Source: Luteipulveratus flavus
GTDB taxonomy: Bacteria > Actinomycetota > Actinomycetes > Actinomycetales > Dermatophilaceae
Reading direction: 5' to 3'
NCBI RefSeq assembly: GCF_029439465.1
Contig: NZ_JAROAV010000010.1
Location: 209,327 to 273,326, forward strand
DNA length: 64,000 nucleotides
A program made the position numbers and the translations under genes. The notes below the pieces were generated by a model. It saw only the letters and a list, made by a program, of their open reading frames with translations, searched no databases and was not told the DNA's origin. Below, one piece after another: positions 1 through 11,700 of the stretch (its first letter is position 1; each line of letters begins with the position of its first letter).

Positions 1-1
1 C

Positions 2-1009
2 GGTGAGGTCCGGCCCGCGTTCGTCTGGGACATCGCGCTGGACGCGCGCGGCGAGGTGACGTCGGCGGAGGTCTACCGCGCGCAGGTCCGCAGCCAGGAC
101 CGCTTCGACTACGACCAGGTGCAGCAGGCGATCGACGGCGGCAGCGCGCCGGAGCGCGTGGCCCTGCTGAAGGAGATCGGCGACAAGCGGATCGTCCTGG
201 AGCGCGAGCGTGGCGGCGCGAGCCTGCCGATGCCGGAGCAGGAGATCACCCGCGACGGCGACAGCTACACCTTGTCGTTCCGCCCGGTACTGCCGAGCGA
301 GGACTGGAACTCCCAGATCTCGCTGCTCACCGGCATGGTGGCCGCCGAGATGATGCTGCACGCGCAGATCGGCATCCTGCGCACGATGCCCGCCGCCGAC
401 CAGGAGGCGCTGCAGCGCTTCCACCGGCAGGCCGCGGCGCTGGGTGTGCCGTGGCCGGCCGAGCAGCCGTACGGCGAGTTCCTGCGGACCCTCGACCGGT
501 CCGACCCCCGGCACCTGGCCCTGATCCATGCGGCCACCACCCTCTTCCGCGGCGCCGGCTACACCCCGTTCGACGGAGACGTGCCCGACCAGCCCGAGCA
601 GGCCGCGGTCGCCGCGCCGTACGCCCACGTCACCGCGCCGCTGCGGCGGCTGGTCGACCGGTTCGGGCTGGCGATCTGCGAGGCGCTGAGCCGGGACGCC
701 GAGGTTCCCGAGTGGGTCAAGCAGGCCCTACCGACGCTGCCGGAGATCATGCAGCGCACCGACCAGCTCGCCGGAAAGGTGGAGCGGGCTTGCGCGGACG
801 CGACCGAGGCGGCGGTGCTGTCCAGCCACGTCGGTGAGTCGGTTGCCGCGTCCGTGGTCGAGAAGCGGGAGAAGGGCGTCCTGCTGCAGCTGAAGGACTT
901 CGCCGTCGTCCAGGAGTGCCCGGGCGACGCCGAGCTCGGCGCCGACGTGCAGGCCGTGGTCGTGAGCGCGGACATCGCCGCCCGCAAGGTCGTGCTCCGG
1001 CTGGCCTAG
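2..1009 (+). CDS. RNB-domain exoribonuclease (RNase II/R family), 5' truncated
   Basis: The frame is open from the first bases of the window, so the start lies upstream; 335 codons are visible. The product is the C-terminal part of an RNB-type 3'-5' exoribonuclease, a family that degrades RNA processively in the cytoplasm. The family signature near the RNB domain end is recognisable as [14 protein letters not shown] (about visible residues 206-219), the counterpart of the usual H-x-TSPIRRY-x-D. The last ~60 residues are rich in short beta-like stretches and may be a small S1/OB tail. The stop codon shares a CTAG tetranucleotide with the stop of the converging cds1 gene. Whether it is RNase II or R cannot be decided without the N-terminus. 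Confidence 0.85.
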   Translation, partial: GEVRPAFVWDIALDARGEVTSAEVYRAQVRSQDRFDYDQVQQAIDGGSAPERVALLKEIGDKRIVLERERGGASLPMPEQEITRDGDSYTLSFRPVLPSEDWNSQISLLTGMVAAEMMLHAQIGILRTMPAADQEALQRFHRQAAALGVPWPAEQPYGEFLRTLDRSDPRHLALIHAATTLFRGAGYTPFDGDVPDQPEQAAVAAPYAHVTAPLRRLVDRFGLAICEALSRDAEVPEWVKQALPTLPEIMQRTDQLAGKVERACADATEAAVLSSHVGESVAASVVEKREKGVLLQLKDFAVVQECPGDAELGADVQAVVVSADIAARKVVLRLA

Positions 1010-2097
1010 CCGGTCCAGGTGCCGTCGTCCCAGGCCTTCTCCAGCACCGCCTCGTACGGCGTGAGGTCGAGTCCGTGGCGGCCCAGCCACCCCTCGTCGT
1101 CGTACGTCTGCCGGTAGCGCTCCGCGTGGTCGCACAGCAGGGTCACGATGCTCCCGGCGCGGCCCTCCGCCCGCATCTCGCACGCCAGCAGCAGGGCGCC
1201 GTACAGGTTGGTGCCCGTCGAGGCGCCCGCGCGCAGGCCGGTGCGCTCGCGCAGGAACCGCATGGCTGCGACGGACGCCGCGTCGGGGACGCCGAGCATG
1301 CGGTCGACGACAAGCGGGTTGAAGCTCGGCTCCACGCGTGGTCGACCGATGCCCTCGATGCGCGACCCGGAGCCTGAAACCCCTTCTCCTGCATAGCTCT
1401 TCAGGAACGCCGAGCCCTCAGGGTCGACGACCGCGAGGCACGACGACAGTCCGCGGTAGCGGGTGTAGCGGCCGATGGTCGCCGACGTGCCACCGGTGCC
1501 GGCGCCGACGACGATCCAGGCGGGGACCGGGTGCCGCTCCAGCGCCATCTGCTCGAAGACCGATTCGGCGATGTTGTTGTTGCCGCGCCAGTCGGTCGCC
1601 CGCTCGGCGTAGGTGAACTGGTCCATGTAGTGCCCGTCGCAGCCGGCCGCCAGCTCGCGGGCGACGTCGTACACCGAGCCGGGGTCGTCGACGAGGTGGC
1701 AGGTACCACCCTCGCGCTCGATCAGGGCGATCTTCTCCGGGCTGGTCGAGCGGGCCATCACGGCGACGAACGGCAGGCCGATCATCCGCGCGAAGTACGC
1801 CTCGGAGATCGCCGTCGAACCGGACGACGCCTCGATCACGGTGGTGCGCGGGCCGATCCAGCCGTTGCAGATCGCGTACAGGAACAGTGAGCGGGCCAGG
1901 CGGTGCTTCAGGCTGCCGGTCGGATGCGTCGACTCGTCCTTGAGGTAGAGGTCGACCTCCCAGCCCTCGGGCAGGGGCACCTTGACCAGGTGCGTGTCGG
2001 CGCTGCGGTTGGCGTCCGCGAGCAGCCGGCGCACCGCCTCGTCGATCCAGGCGCGGTCGGGGCAGCTGCTCGAGGCGATGTCACGTACGGGCTCCAC
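1006..2097 (-). CDS. cds1: PLP-dependent L-cysteine desulfhydrase (Cds1-like)
   Basis: A 363-residue fold-type II PLP enzyme that closely resembles mycobacterial Cds1 (Rv3684), which breaks L-cysteine down to H2S, ammonia and pyruvate. Shared stretches are [41 protein letters not shown] and [15 protein letters not shown], recalled from memory of that family. The PLP lysine is K64 in TGSLKHR. The general cysteine synthase family is the alternative label. I chose the GTG at 2097 because it gives an N-terminus of family length; the longer open frame to 2181 runs into the rnpB gene on the other strand. A weak CAGACT hexamer lies 6 bases upstream. The gene is divergent from rnpB and converges on the RNB gene. 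Confidence 0.85.
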   Translation of the reverse strand: MEPVRDIASSSCPDRAWIDEAVRRLLADANRSADTHLVKVPLPEGWEVDLYLKDESTHPTGSLKHRLARSLFLYAICNGWIGPRTTVIEASSGSTAISEAYFARMIGLPFVAVMARSTSPEKIALIEREGGTCHLVDDPGSVYDVARELAAGCDGHYMDQFTYAERATDWRGNNNIAESVFEQMALERHPVPAWIVVGAGTGGTSATIGRYTRYRGLSSCLAVVDPEGSAFLKSYAGEGVSGSGSRIEGIGRPRVEPSFNPLVVDRMLGVPDAASVAAMRFLRERTGLRAGASTGTNLYGALLLACEMRAEGRAGSIVTLLCDHAERYRQTYDDEGWLGRHGLDLTPYEAVLEKAWDDGTWTG

Positions 2098-2102
2098 GGC
2101 AC

Positions 2103-2108
2103 TAGTCT
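2103..2108 (+). promoter_or_regulatory. Probable -10 element of rnpB
   Basis: TAGTCT fits the actinobacterial TANNNT -10 consensus and lies about 8 bases before the base of the RNase P RNA P1 stem, where transcription should begin. I found no clear -35. The element overlaps the upstream region of cds1, so the two divergent promoters are interleaved. Confidence 0.4.
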
Positions 2109-2114
2109 GTCCCA

Positions 2115-2499
2115 GTGGATGAGTCGGCCAGACGGCCGCGTCGCCGGGTCCGCCCGGCGCCGAGGAACGTCCGGGCTCCACAGGGCAAGGTGATGGCTAA
2201 CGGCCATCCGGGGTGACCCGCGGGACAGTGCCACAGAGAACAGACCGCCTCCGGCCTCGGCCGGGGGTAAGGGTGAAACGGTGGTGTAAGAGACCACCAG
2301 CGCCCCAGGTGACTGGGGCGGCTCGGTAAACCCCACCTGGAGCAAGGTCGGACAGCATGCGTCCGAGGGCGGCCCGCCCGAGCATGCGGGTAGACCGCTG
2401 GAGGCGGCTGGCAACAGTCGTCGTAGATGGATGGTCGTCGCCGCCGCACTGGTAACGGTGCGGCGGAACAGAACCCGGCGTACCGGCCGACTCATCCAC
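2115..2499 (+). ncRNA. rnpB: RNase P RNA, bacterial type A
   Basis: The RNA subunit of RNase P, which with the RnpA protein removes 5' leaders from tRNA precursors. Conserved core segments occur in the right order: AGGAACGTCCGGGCTCC, GTGCCACAGAGAACAGACC, GGTAAGGGTGAAACGGTGG, GTAAACCCCACCTGGAGCAA and, near the 3' end, ACAGAACCCGGCGTACCGG. The ends are fixed by the P1 stem, a perfect 13-base pairing of GGATGAGTCGGCC (2117-2129) with GGCCGACTCATCC (2485-2497). The gene is complete. It sits between the divergent cds1 and the ClgR-like regulator; no protein gene is supported inside it. Confidence 0.97.
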
Positions 2500-2618
2500 C
2501 CCACCCACCACGCGGTGTGCCGCACCGCGCGCGGCACCGCGCGGTGAGTCACACCGTCAGGGCCGACCTGTTCGCTGACCGCGGACAGGATCGCCGCGCC
2601 CACATCGCACAGGCGCTC

Positions 2619-2624
2619 TAGGCT
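2619..2624 (+). promoter_or_regulatory. -10 element of the leaderless regulator gene
   Basis: TAGGCT, six bases before the ATG at 2631. No ribosome binding site lies between them, so the mRNA probably begins at or next to the start codon. Confidence 0.5.
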
Positions 2625-2630
2625 CGGCAT

Positions 2631-3014
2631 ATGAGCCGCAGGCAGCAGTCGATCGCGACGGTCACCGCGTTACCTCCGGTGCGCGAGGCCGCTCCGGCGC
2701 CGCTGCTGCGCGACGTGTTCGGCCGCCTGCTGCGCGAGGCGCGGCTGCGGCAGGGCCGCACCCTCGCGGACGTCTCCGGCGAGGCGGGCGTCTCGATGCC
2801 GTACCTGTCGGAGATCGAGCGCGGCCTGAAGGAACCCTCCTCGGAGGTGCTCGGCGCGCTGTGCGGTGCCCTCGGTGCGACGGTCGCCGACCTCGTCGCC
2901 GGCGCGCACCGGGAGCTGTCGGCCGTCTTAGCCCCACCGGTCGTCCACGAGCTGCGCACTCAGCGGTCGGCCGCGCCGGTTCGCACGCCCGACGCGATGC
3001 TGCTCGCCGCCTGA
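2631..3014 (+). CDS. XRE-family transcriptional regulator, ClgR/PopR type
   Basis: A 127-residue DNA-binding protein with one helix-turn-helix of the Cro/CI type at about residues 28-85. The segments [16 protein letters not shown] and [17 protein letters not shown] are typical of the ClgR/PopR group, which activates Clp protease genes and stress genes in actinobacteria; assigning it to ClgR itself is an inference. The tail after residue 90 is Ala/Pro-rich and not recognisable. There is no ribosome binding site and a TAGGCT hexamer lies six bases upstream, so the gene looks leaderless. It follows rnpB and is followed by an unrelated secreted phosphodiesterase. Confidence 0.8.
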   Translation: MSRRQQSIATVTALPPVREAAPAPLLRDVFGRLLREARLRQGRTLADVSGEAGVSMPYLSEIERGLKEPSSEVLGALCGALGATVADLVAGAHRELSAVLAPPVVHELRTQRSAAPVRTPDAMLLAA

Positions 3015-3105
3015 GCAGCACCCGCCACACCCCGTACGACCAGGCTTCGCCCACTCGTCGCCCGACCGACGCCCACCGACACGGGTGGGTGGCGAGGGTG
3101 GGCGC

Positions 3106-3960
3106 ATGTCAGCGATCTCCCGCCGCAAGCTGCTCGTCGCCGGCGCCGTCGGCCTCGCCGCGCCCGTCGCCCTCTCCTCCCGCGCCGACGCGAGCACGAC
3201 CGCGACCCGAGTGCCGCGGCCCCGCCCGCTGCGGCGCGCCCACGCCCACAACGACTACGAGCACGAGCGCCCGCTCCTCGACGCCCTGGACCACGGGTTC
3301 ACCTCGGTCGAGGCCGACGTCTGGCTCGTCGACGGCGACCTCTACCTCGGCCACGACGGGCCGAACCCGTCGATGACCCTGCGCAGCCACTACCTCGACC
3401 CGCTGCGCCGCATCGTCCGGCAGCAGGGTCACTCGGTCTTTCCGGGCTGGAAGGGCTCGTTGCGGCTGCTGATCGACGTCAAGTCCGACGGTCCGGCGGC
3501 GTACCCGGTGCTGCAGCGGCAGCTCGCGGCCTACCCGGAGCTGATGACCTCCTGGGTCCACGGCCGCCGGCGTCGGCGTCCGGTGACCGCGGTGCTGTCA
3601 GGGACGCTCGCCAACATCGTCGCCCCGGACTCCGACACGCGGTGGTTCGGCTTCGACGGACGCATCGGCCGGCTGCCGGCCGGCGCGACCGCAGCGCAGA
3701 TCCCGCTGGTCAGCGACAACTGGATCAACCACTTCACCTGGCTCGGCGTCGGCCCGATGCCGGCGGACCAGCGCGCGAAGCTGCACCGACAGGTCGCCGA
3801 GCTGCACGCCGGCGGCTACCAGGTGCGCTACTGGAACACGCCCGACCTGGCGCTGCCCTCGCGCGAGGCGGTCTGGCGCGAGCTGCTCGCCGCGGACGTC
3901 GACGTCCTCAACACCGACGACCTCGCCGGCCTGCAGGCGTTCCTGCTCGCGAACGACTGA
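3106..3960 (+). CDS. Secreted PI-PLC/GDPD-like phosphodiesterase
   Basis: A 284-residue protein of the PLC-like TIM-barrel phosphodiesterase superfamily, in the AIM6-like group. The N-terminus carries SRRKLLVAGAVG followed by an Ala-rich stretch and ASRADA-like cleavage region, a twin-arginine-type export signal, so it should act outside the membrane. The mature protein starts with RAHAHNDYEHERPLLDAL, whose HND motif with later EADVWL and GHD supplies the expected metal and acid-base residues; LLIDVKSDG is the next conserved strand. The substrate is unknown, probably a phosphodiester lipid. I used the ATG at 3106 because it begins just before the signal; a purine-rich GAGGGTGG lies upstream. 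It is followed 24 bases later by a paralogue without signal peptide. Confidence 0.75.
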   Translation: MSAISRRKLLVAGAVGLAAPVALSSRADASTTATRVPRPRPLRRAHAHNDYEHERPLLDALDHGFTSVEADVWLVDGDLYLGHDGPNPSMTLRSHYLDPLRRIVRQQGHSVFPGWKGSLRLLIDVKSDGPAAYPVLQRQLAAYPELMTSWVHGRRRRRPVTAVLSGTLANIVAPDSDTRWFGFDGRIGRLPAGATAAQIPLVSDNWINHFTWLGVGPMPADQRAKLHRQVAELHAGGYQVRYWNTPDLALPSREAVWRELLAADVDVLNTDDLAGLQAFLLAND

Positions 3961-3984
3961 GCGCTCATCTGCCAGGCTGACCAC

Positions 3985-6916
<2,932 letters not shown>

Positions 6917-6941
6917 GCCGGAGCCGGGCCAGCGCGGCGAT

Positions 6942-6970
6942 TTGGACCATAGGTAAGCCTCACCTATGGT
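6942..6970 (+). promoter_or_regulatory. Promoter of the Cys-rich small gene
   Basis: A -35 TTGGAC (6942-6947) and a -10 TATGGT (6965-6970) are separated by 17 bases, and the in-frame GTG at 6978 is seven bases after the -10. The spacer is filled by an iron-box-like palindrome. This is the best-defined promoter in the window. Confidence 0.65.
6949..6967 (+). promoter_or_regulatory. IdeR/DtxR-type iron box
   Basis: ATAGGTAAGCCTCACCTAT agrees at about 14 of 19 positions with the IdeR/DtxR operator consensus (TTAGGTTAGGCTAACCTAA), including both conserved AGGT and ACCT half-site cores. It is part of a perfect inverted repeat CCATAGGT/ACCTATGG. It lies between -35 and -10 of the next gene, the position of a repressor site, so that gene should be switched on when iron is scarce. 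Confidence 0.65.
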
Positions 6971-6977
6971 TCACCTC

Positions 6978-7154
6978 GTGCCGACGGTGACCGCGAAGAA
7001 GAAGTGCTGCAAGGACAAGCCGCGCTGCAAGAAGTGTCCTGTTGTGCTCGACCGCCTCGCCAAGGCCGGGTACGCCGACCGGCTCAGCCGCCGCGAGTAC
7101 CGCCTCGCCGGCAAGGTCCCGGGCAAGGTCCGGGCCGCCGCGCGCGCCCGCTGA
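6978..7154 (+). CDS. Small Cys-rich basic protein, iron-box controlled
   Basis: A 58-residue protein that I cannot assign to a named family, although similar small KKKCC...PRCKKCP proteins seem familiar from actinobacterial genomes. It has four cysteines close together, C10 C11 then C17 and C20 (KKKCCKDKPRCKKCP), a likely metal or Fe-S site, followed by a basic helix and an RAAARAR tail. It could bind nucleic acid or iron, but function is unknown. An ATG at 6966 is in frame but lies inside the operator and -10, so I prefer the leaderless GTG at 6978. The iron box suggests a job in iron limitation. Confidence 0.7.
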   Translation: MPTVTAKKKCCKDKPRCKKCPVVLDRLAKAGYADRLSRREYRLAGKVPGKVRAAARAR

Positions 7155-7186
7155 GCCACCCCTGCCGGACCGCGACGGCGGCTGGA

Positions 7187-7192
7187 TAGCCT
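7187..7192 (+). promoter_or_regulatory. -10 element of femX-like gene
   Basis: TAGCCT, exactly seven bases before ATG 7200, with no ribosome binding site between. Confidence 0.5.
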
Positions 7193-7199
7193 TGCCGCC

Positions 7200-8345
7200 A
7201 TGAGTCTCACCGTCACCTCCTGTCACGACCCCGCCGAGTGGGACGCGCTGGTCGACGACGCCGGTGGCCACCCCCTGCAGCTGTGGGGGTGGGGTGAGCT
7301 GAAGGCCCGGTACGAGTGGAGCGCCGACCGCCTCGTCGTGCGCGACGGCGACACCGTCGTGGGGTCGGCCCAGGTGCTGCTGCGCCGCCTCCCGGCGCCC
7401 TTCCGGTCCCTCGCGTACGTGCCGCGCGGCCCGCAGGCGGCGCCGGAGCACCGCGGCGCCGTCCTCGATGCCGTCGCCGCGTACCTCCGGGCCGAGCACA
7501 AGCCGATCGCGCTGACGATCGAGCCGGACTGGGAGGAGCCGTTCTCCCCGCTGCCGAAGGGTGAGACCGAGGAGGCGCTCGCCGCGGGCCGGGCCACGCC
7601 GCCCGCACCGTGGGTGCGCGACATCGAGGCCGCCGGCTTCCGCCGCAGCGAGAACACCGGGCTGATCCCGCGCACGCTGATCGTCGACGTCACACGCGAC
7701 GAGGACACGATCCTCAAGGAGCTCAGCTCGACGACGCGCCAGAACGTCCGCAAGTCCTTCCGCGCCGAGAACGTCCGGTTCGGCGAGGTCACCGACGAGG
7801 CCGACCTGCGCACCATCCTGGAGATCAACCGCGAGACCGCGCGCCGCGCCGAGTTCGCCGTGCACGACGACGACTACCACCGGGGCATCCGCGACCTGAT
7901 GGGGGAGCGGTCCCAGCTGCTGGCCGCCTGGGAGGGCGACGAGCCCGTCGCGTTCGTCTGGCTGGTCGTCTCGGGCAGCACGGCGTTCGAGCTGTACGGC
8001 GGCGTCAGCCCGCGTGGCATGAAGCTGCGGCTCAACTACGGGCTGAAGTTCCACGCCATGAAGCACGTCAAGGCCCAGGGCGTGCAGCGGTACGACTTCA
8101 ACGGGCTGCTCAACGACGGCATCTCCGACTTCAAGCGGCAGTTCGCCAAGCACGAGGACCTGCTGATCGGGACGTGGGACAAGCCGCTGTCGCCGCTCTA
8201 CCCGGCGTTCGCCACCGCCCTGCCTCTGGTCCGGTCCGGCCTCAAGCGCGGCGTGCCCGCGGTGAAGAAGGCGGTACGGGACCCGCGCGCTGCGGCCGAC
8301 GAGCTGCGGCAGAAGGTCCGCGAGCGGCGGACCACCGTCGGCTGA
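7200..8345 (+). CDS. FemABX-family peptidoglycan bridge peptidyltransferase
   Basis: A 381-residue FemABX protein, two GNAT-like domains. Such enzymes use aminoacyl-tRNA to add amino acids to the stem peptide of lipid II, building the peptidoglycan cross-bridge on the inner face of the membrane. Diagnostic parts are HPLQLWGWGELKARYEW near the N-terminus, SSTTRQNVRKSFR (~190), and the second-domain core FELYGGVSPRGMKLRLNYGL with YDFNGLLNDGISDFKRQF. The C-terminus is basic. The amino acid added cannot be read from the sequence. It is preceded by a leaderless-type promoter and converges on ppgK. Confidence 0.85.
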   Translation: MSLTVTSCHDPAEWDALVDDAGGHPLQLWGWGELKARYEWSADRLVVRDGDTVVGSAQVLLRRLPAPFRSLAYVPRGPQAAPEHRGAVLDAVAAYLRAEHKPIALTIEPDWEEPFSPLPKGETEEALAAGRATPPAPWVRDIEAAGFRRSENTGLIPRTLIVDVTRDEDTILKELSSTTRQNVRKSFRAENVRFGEVTDEADLRTILEINRETARRAEFAVHDDDYHRGIRDLMGERSQLLAAWEGDEPVAFVWLVVSGSTAFELYGGVSPRGMKLRLNYGLKFHAMKHVKAQGVQRYDFNGLLNDGISDFKRQFAKHEDLLIGTWDKPLSPLYPAFATALPLVRSGLKRGVPAVKKAVRDPRAAADELRQKVRERRTTVG

Positions 8346-8360
8346 CGACCGCGCCGGCCC

Positions 8361-8399
8361 GGCTGATCGACGCACCCGGGCCGGCTGCCTCGATCAGCC
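8361..8399. terminator. Bidirectional terminator between femX and ppgK
   Basis: A perfect 10-base inverted repeat, GGCTGATCGA (8361-8370) and TCGATCAGCC (8390-8399), with a 19-base loop that can fold further on CCCGGGCCGG. It lies between converging genes and covers the last codon of ppgK. Confidence 0.5.
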
Positions 8400-9161
8400 C
8401 TTGACGTTGTCGTGCGCGAGCCGCGCGGCGCCGATGATGCCGGCGGCGTTCTTCAGCTGCGCGGGGACGATCGGCGTGCGGATGTCCAGCAGCGGCAGGA
8501 ACTCGGCGGCGTCCTTGGAGACTCCGCCCCCGACGACGATCAGGTCCGGCCAGAGCAGCGCCTCCAGGTGGGAGTAGTAGCGCTGCAGCCGCTGGGCCCA
8601 CTCGGCGTACGACAGACCCTCCCGGTCCTTGATGCTGGAGGCGGCTCGTGACTCGGCGTCGTGCCCGTCGATCTCCAGGTGCCCGAGCTCGGAGTTCGGC
8701 ACGAGCTCGCCGTTGTTGATGATCGCCGTCCCGATGCCCGTCCCGAGCGTGGTGAGCACGACCAGGCCGTCGGCCTTCTTCGCGGCGCCGTAGTACAGCT
8801 CCCCGAGGCCGGCGGCGTCTGCGTCGTTGAGCAGGGTGATGTCGCGGCCGAGCCGCTTCTCCAGCAGCTGCTCCGCCTCGCTGTCGATCCAGGACTTGTC
8901 GATGTTGGCGGCCGTCCGGACGACACCGTGCTGGACGACGGCGGGCACGGTCACCCCGATGGGCTCGTCCCCGATCTCGTCGGCGAAGTGGTCGACGATC
9001 TGGGCGATGACGTCGGCCACGGCCTCCGGGGTGGAGGGCAGCGGCGTCTCGATGCGCTTGCGCTTCTGGGCGAACTCGCCCTTCTTCAGGTCGACCGGTG
9101 CGCCTTTGATGCCCGAGCCGCCCACGTCGATCCCGAGCGGGTGCTGCTTGGACTTGGCCAT
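8394..9161 (-). CDS. ppgK: Polyphosphate/ATP-dependent glucokinase
   Basis: A 255-residue ROK-family kinase of the actinobacterial PPGK type, which phosphorylates glucose with polyphosphate or ATP. Phosphate-binding motifs are [17 protein letters not shown] at the start and TLGTGIGTA in the middle; the catalytic Asp is in [12 protein letters not shown], and [15 protein letters not shown] holds the conserved E-x-GH segment. Length matches the family (about 250-270). The ATG at 9161 has a good ribosome binding site, AAGGAGT. It follows map by 32 bases on the same strand and probably shares its transcript. Confidence 0.95.
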   Translation of the reverse strand: MAKSKQHPLGIDVGGSGIKGAPVDLKKGEFAQKRKRIETPLPSTPEAVADVIAQIVDHFADEIGDEPIGVTVPAVVQHGVVRTAANIDKSWIDSEAEQLLEKRLGRDITLLNDADAAGLGELYYGAAKKADGLVVLTTLGTGIGTAIINNGELVPNSELGHLEIDGHDAESRAASSIKDREGLSYAEWAQRLQRYYSHLEALLWPDLIVVGGGVSKDAAEFLPLLDIRTPIVPAQLKNAAGIIGAARLAHDNVKG

Positions 9162-9193
9162 CGAGGACTCCTTGTCGAGCGGGGTTCGGTCGG

Positions 9194-10057
9194 TCAGGCC
9201 GCGGTGAGGATCTGCGGGCCGGTGGGCGTGATGAGGACGGTGTTCTCGAACTGGGCCGAGCGGCTGCCGTCCGCGGTGACGACGGTCCAGCCGTCGTCCC
9301 ACAGGTTCCACGAGGGGCCGCCGAGGTTGAGCATCGGCTCCACGGTGAAGGTCATCCCCGGCTCGATCACCTGGTCGTACGCCGGCGCCGCGTCGTAGTG
9401 CGGGATGACCAGCCCGGAGTGGAACGTCGTCCCGATGCCGTGGCCGGTGTAGTCGCGTACCACGCCGTAGCCGAACCGCTTGGCGTACTTCTCGATGACG
9501 CGGCCGATCACGTTGACCTGGCGGCCGGGCATCGCGGCCTTGATGCCGCGCCGCATGGCCTCCTCGGTCCGCTCGACCAGCAGCCGCGACTCCTCGTCGA
9601 CGTCGCCGACCAGGAAGGTCGCGCAGTTGTCGCCGTGCACGCCGTCCTTGTAGACGGTGATGTCGACCTTGACGATGTCGCCGTCCTGCAGCGGTCGGTC
9701 GTCCGGGATCCCGTGGCAGACGACCTCGTTGACGCTGGTGCACAAGGACTTCGGGAAGCCTCGGTAGCCGAGGGTGGAGGGGTAGGCGCCGTGGTCGAGG
9801 GCAAACTCGTGCCCGATCCGGTCCAGCTCGTCGGTGGTCACCCCGGGAGCGACGGCGGCACCCGCCGCCTGCAGCGCCTGCGCCGCGATCCGGCCGGCGA
9901 CGCGCATCCGCTCGATGGTCTCGGCGTCCTTGACCTCGGGCCCGTCGTACGGCGCCGGCTGGGGTCGCCCGACGTACTCGGGACGGACGATCGAACGCGG
10001 GACGCTGCGACGCGCGCTGATCGTCCCGGGGCGGATCCGGGCGGTCGTCGTCGGCAT
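9194..10057 (-). CDS. map: Methionine aminopeptidase, type Ic
   Basis: A 287-residue metallopeptidase that removes the initiator methionine from new proteins. The ~40-residue extension with [18 protein letters not shown] before the catalytic domain is the type Ic form of mycobacterial MapB. Metal ligands are visible as D and D in [21 protein letters not shown] in GHGIG, E in TVEPML, and E in [22 protein letters not shown] supplies the S1 histidine. The gene has no ribosome binding site and a TAGACT hexamer seven bases before ATG 10057. It leads the map-ppgK unit. Confidence 0.95.
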   Translation of the reverse strand: MPTTTARIRPGTISARRSVPRSIVRPEYVGRPQPAPYDGPEVKDAETIERMRVAGRIAAQALQAAGAAVAPGVTTDELDRIGHEFALDHGAYPSTLGYRGFPKSLCTSVNEVVCHGIPDDRPLQDGDIVKVDITVYKDGVHGDNCATFLVGDVDEESRLLVERTEEAMRRGIKAAMPGRQVNVIGRVIEKYAKRFGYGVVRDYTGHGIGTTFHSGLVIPHYDAAPAYDQVIEPGMTFTVEPMLNLGGPSWNLWDDGWTVVTADGSRSAQFENTVLITPTGPQILTAA

Positions 10058-10064
10058 AGTGTGG

Positions 10065-10070
10065 AGTCTA
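10065..10070 (-). promoter_or_regulatory. -10 element of map
   Basis: TAGACT on the minus strand, seven bases before the ATG; leaderless arrangement. Confidence 0.5.
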
Positions 10071-10137
10071 AGCGGGTGCGTGCGGGCCGTCGGTCCGGCG
10101 TCTCCCGCACCATGTCCTCGACGCAGGAGGTGGCCAG

Positions 10138-10320
10138 ATGGCCTACTGGTACAACGTCTCGACCGGCCGGGTCGAGGAAGACGGCTCGACCGATCCCAAG
10201 GGTGAGCTGATGGGTCCGTACGACACCCAGGAGCAGGCCCAGGCCGCGCTCGCCACCGCTCAGCAGAAGACCGAACAGTGGGACAAGGAGGACCGCGCCT
10301 GGGAGCAGGACGGTCGCTGA
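10138..10320 (+). CDS. Small conserved actinobacterial protein (SPOR-like)
   Basis: A 60-residue soluble acidic protein beginning [15 protein letters not shown] and containing [17 protein letters not shown], which resembles a half SPOR-type unit (a Gly-Pro-Tyr turn then a helix of alternating Ala/Gln). The function is unknown. The gene is well supported by a strong ribosome binding site, GCAGGAGG, eight bases before ATG 10138, and by normal codon use. It is divergent from map. Confidence 0.7.
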   Translation: MAYWYNVSTGRVEEDGSTDPKGELMGPYDTQEQAQAALATAQQKTEQWDKEDRAWEQDGR

Positions 10321-10383
10321 CCCTCCACCGGTCCACGACGGCACCCGCCCGGTGGCGGGGGCCGTCGACGTCCGGCCGGGGCG

Positions 10384-10389
10384 TAGCCT
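10384..10389 (+). promoter_or_regulatory. -10 element of MFS transporter gene
   Basis: TAGCCT, exactly seven bases before GTG 10397; this decides the start over the upstream in-frame ATG-like codon at 10352. Confidence 0.5.
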
Positions 10390-10396
10390 CGCAGCA

Positions 10397-11587
10397 GTGA
10401 CCGACGAGCCCGCCTTCGACCTGCGGGCTCTGGCCGTACCCGCGTACGCGCCGTCGTTGCTCTTCGGCATCGGCGACGGCGCGATCCTGCCGGTCATCGC
10501 GCTGACCGCGCGTGACCTCGGCGCGAGCGTCGCCGTCGCGGCCCTCGTCGTGATGCTGATCGACCTCGGGTCGCTGGTGTTCAACGTCCCGGCCTCCGTC
10601 CTCACCGCCCGGTACGGCGAGCGGCGGGTGATCACCGGCGCCGCCGCGACGGGAGTGCTCGCCTCGGTGATCTGCTTCGTCGGCGGGTCCCTGCCGGTCT
10701 TCTGCGTCGGCGTGCTGCTCCTGGGGTTCAGCGCCTCGGTGTTCATGCTCGCCCGGCAGAGCTACCTGACCGAGGCCGTCCCCGTCCGCTACCGCGCGCG
10801 GGCGCTGTCCACCCTCGGCGGCGTGATGCGCGTCGGCGTGTTCGTCGGCCCGTTCATCGGCGCGGCCGCGATCCACACCGGTGGTCTGCCGGCGGCCTAC
10901 CTGGTGTGCGGGTCCGCGCTGCTGCTCGCCGGGGTGCTCTCGTCCCGGATGCCCGACCTGCCACCCCACCCGCACCTGGCGACGGCGCGGGCGCAGGTCA
11001 CGGTGCGCGGCGTGCTGCGTGACCACCGCCGGGTCTTCCTCACCGTCGGCGTGGGCATCCTCCTCGTCGCCGCGGTCCGGGCCTCCCGGCAGACGGTGAT
11101 CCCGCTGTGGGCCGACCACCTCGGGCTGTCGCCCCAGACCGCGTCCGTGGTGTACGGCATCGCCGGGGGCGTCGACATGCTCGTCTTCTACCCGGCCGGC
11201 AAGGTCATGGACGTCAAGGGCCGCCGCTGGGTCACGGTGCCGTCCATGGTCGTGATGGGGCTGGCGCTGCTGGCGATACCCCTCACCAGCGGAGTGGTCC
11301 CGCTGACCCTGGTCTCCTGCGTGCTCGGCTTCGGCAACGGGATCGGCTCGGGCATGGTCATGACGCTCGGTGCCGACTTCTCTCCGGACGTCGGCCGGGC
11401 CCAGTTCCTCGGGATCTGGCGCGAGCTGTCCGACATCGGCGGCACGGCCGGACCGGTCCTGCTGTCCGCGCTCACGGCGACCGTGTCGCTCGGGGCGGGG
11501 GTCGCCGCCGCCGGTGCCGTCGGCCTGGTCGCCGCGGTGGTCCTCTACCGCGCGGTACCTACCGGACGGTACTCAAAGATTTCGTAA
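10397..11587 (+). CDS. Major facilitator superfamily transporter
   Basis: A 396-residue integral membrane protein with about 12 predicted hydrophobic segments and the MFS loop 2-3 motif in [13 protein letters not shown] and its repeat in [13 protein letters not shown]. Proton-coupled efflux or uptake of a small molecule is likely; the substrate is unknown. Single gene, leaderless-type promoter. A short inverted repeat follows its TAA stop. Confidence 0.82.
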   Translation: MTDEPAFDLRALAVPAYAPSLLFGIGDGAILPVIALTARDLGASVAVAALVVMLIDLGSLVFNVPASVLTARYGERRVITGAAATGVLASVICFVGGSLPVFCVGVLLLGFSASVFMLARQSYLTEAVPVRYRARALSTLGGVMRVGVFVGPFIGAAAIHTGGLPAAYLVCGSALLLAGVLSSRMPDLPPHPHLATARAQVTVRGVLRDHRRVFLTVGVGILLVAAVRASRQTVIPLWADHLGLSPQTASVVYGIAGGVDMLVFYPAGKVMDVKGRRWVTVPSMVVMGLALLAIPLTSGVVPLTLVSCVLGFGNGIGSGMVMTLGADFSPDVGRAQFLGIWRELSDIGGTAGPVLLSALTATVSLGAGVAAAGAVGLVAAVVLYRAVPTGRYSKIS

Positions 11588-11607
11588 AGGTTTCTTCTCG
11601 AACCTTT
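11586..11607 (+). terminator. Inverted repeat after the MFS gene
   Basis: AAAGGTT (11586-11592) and AACCTTT (11601-11607) are perfect 7-base arms with an 8-base loop, directly at the MFS stop codon. It could be a weak terminator, or an operator for the protease gene that starts 94 bases later; the sequence does not decide. Confidence 0.35.
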
Positions 11608-11700
11608 CACATGACGTGTTCCGTTCGCGCACACTTACCTCTGGCTGCGCCGCCCTCGACAACATCGGGCTGTGGCCGGCTCATCACTCCAGGAGGAAAA

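Noticed and set aside
2098..2630. Protein-coding frames across the rnpB region
   Set aside because: The region is fully explained by RNase P RNA with its P1 stem and core sequences.
3048..3104. Imperfect long hairpin between the ClgR-like gene and the secreted phosphodiesterase gene
   Set aside because: CGCCCAC...GTGGGCG-like pairing exists but has mismatches and a large loop; in this base composition it is not convincing as a terminator.
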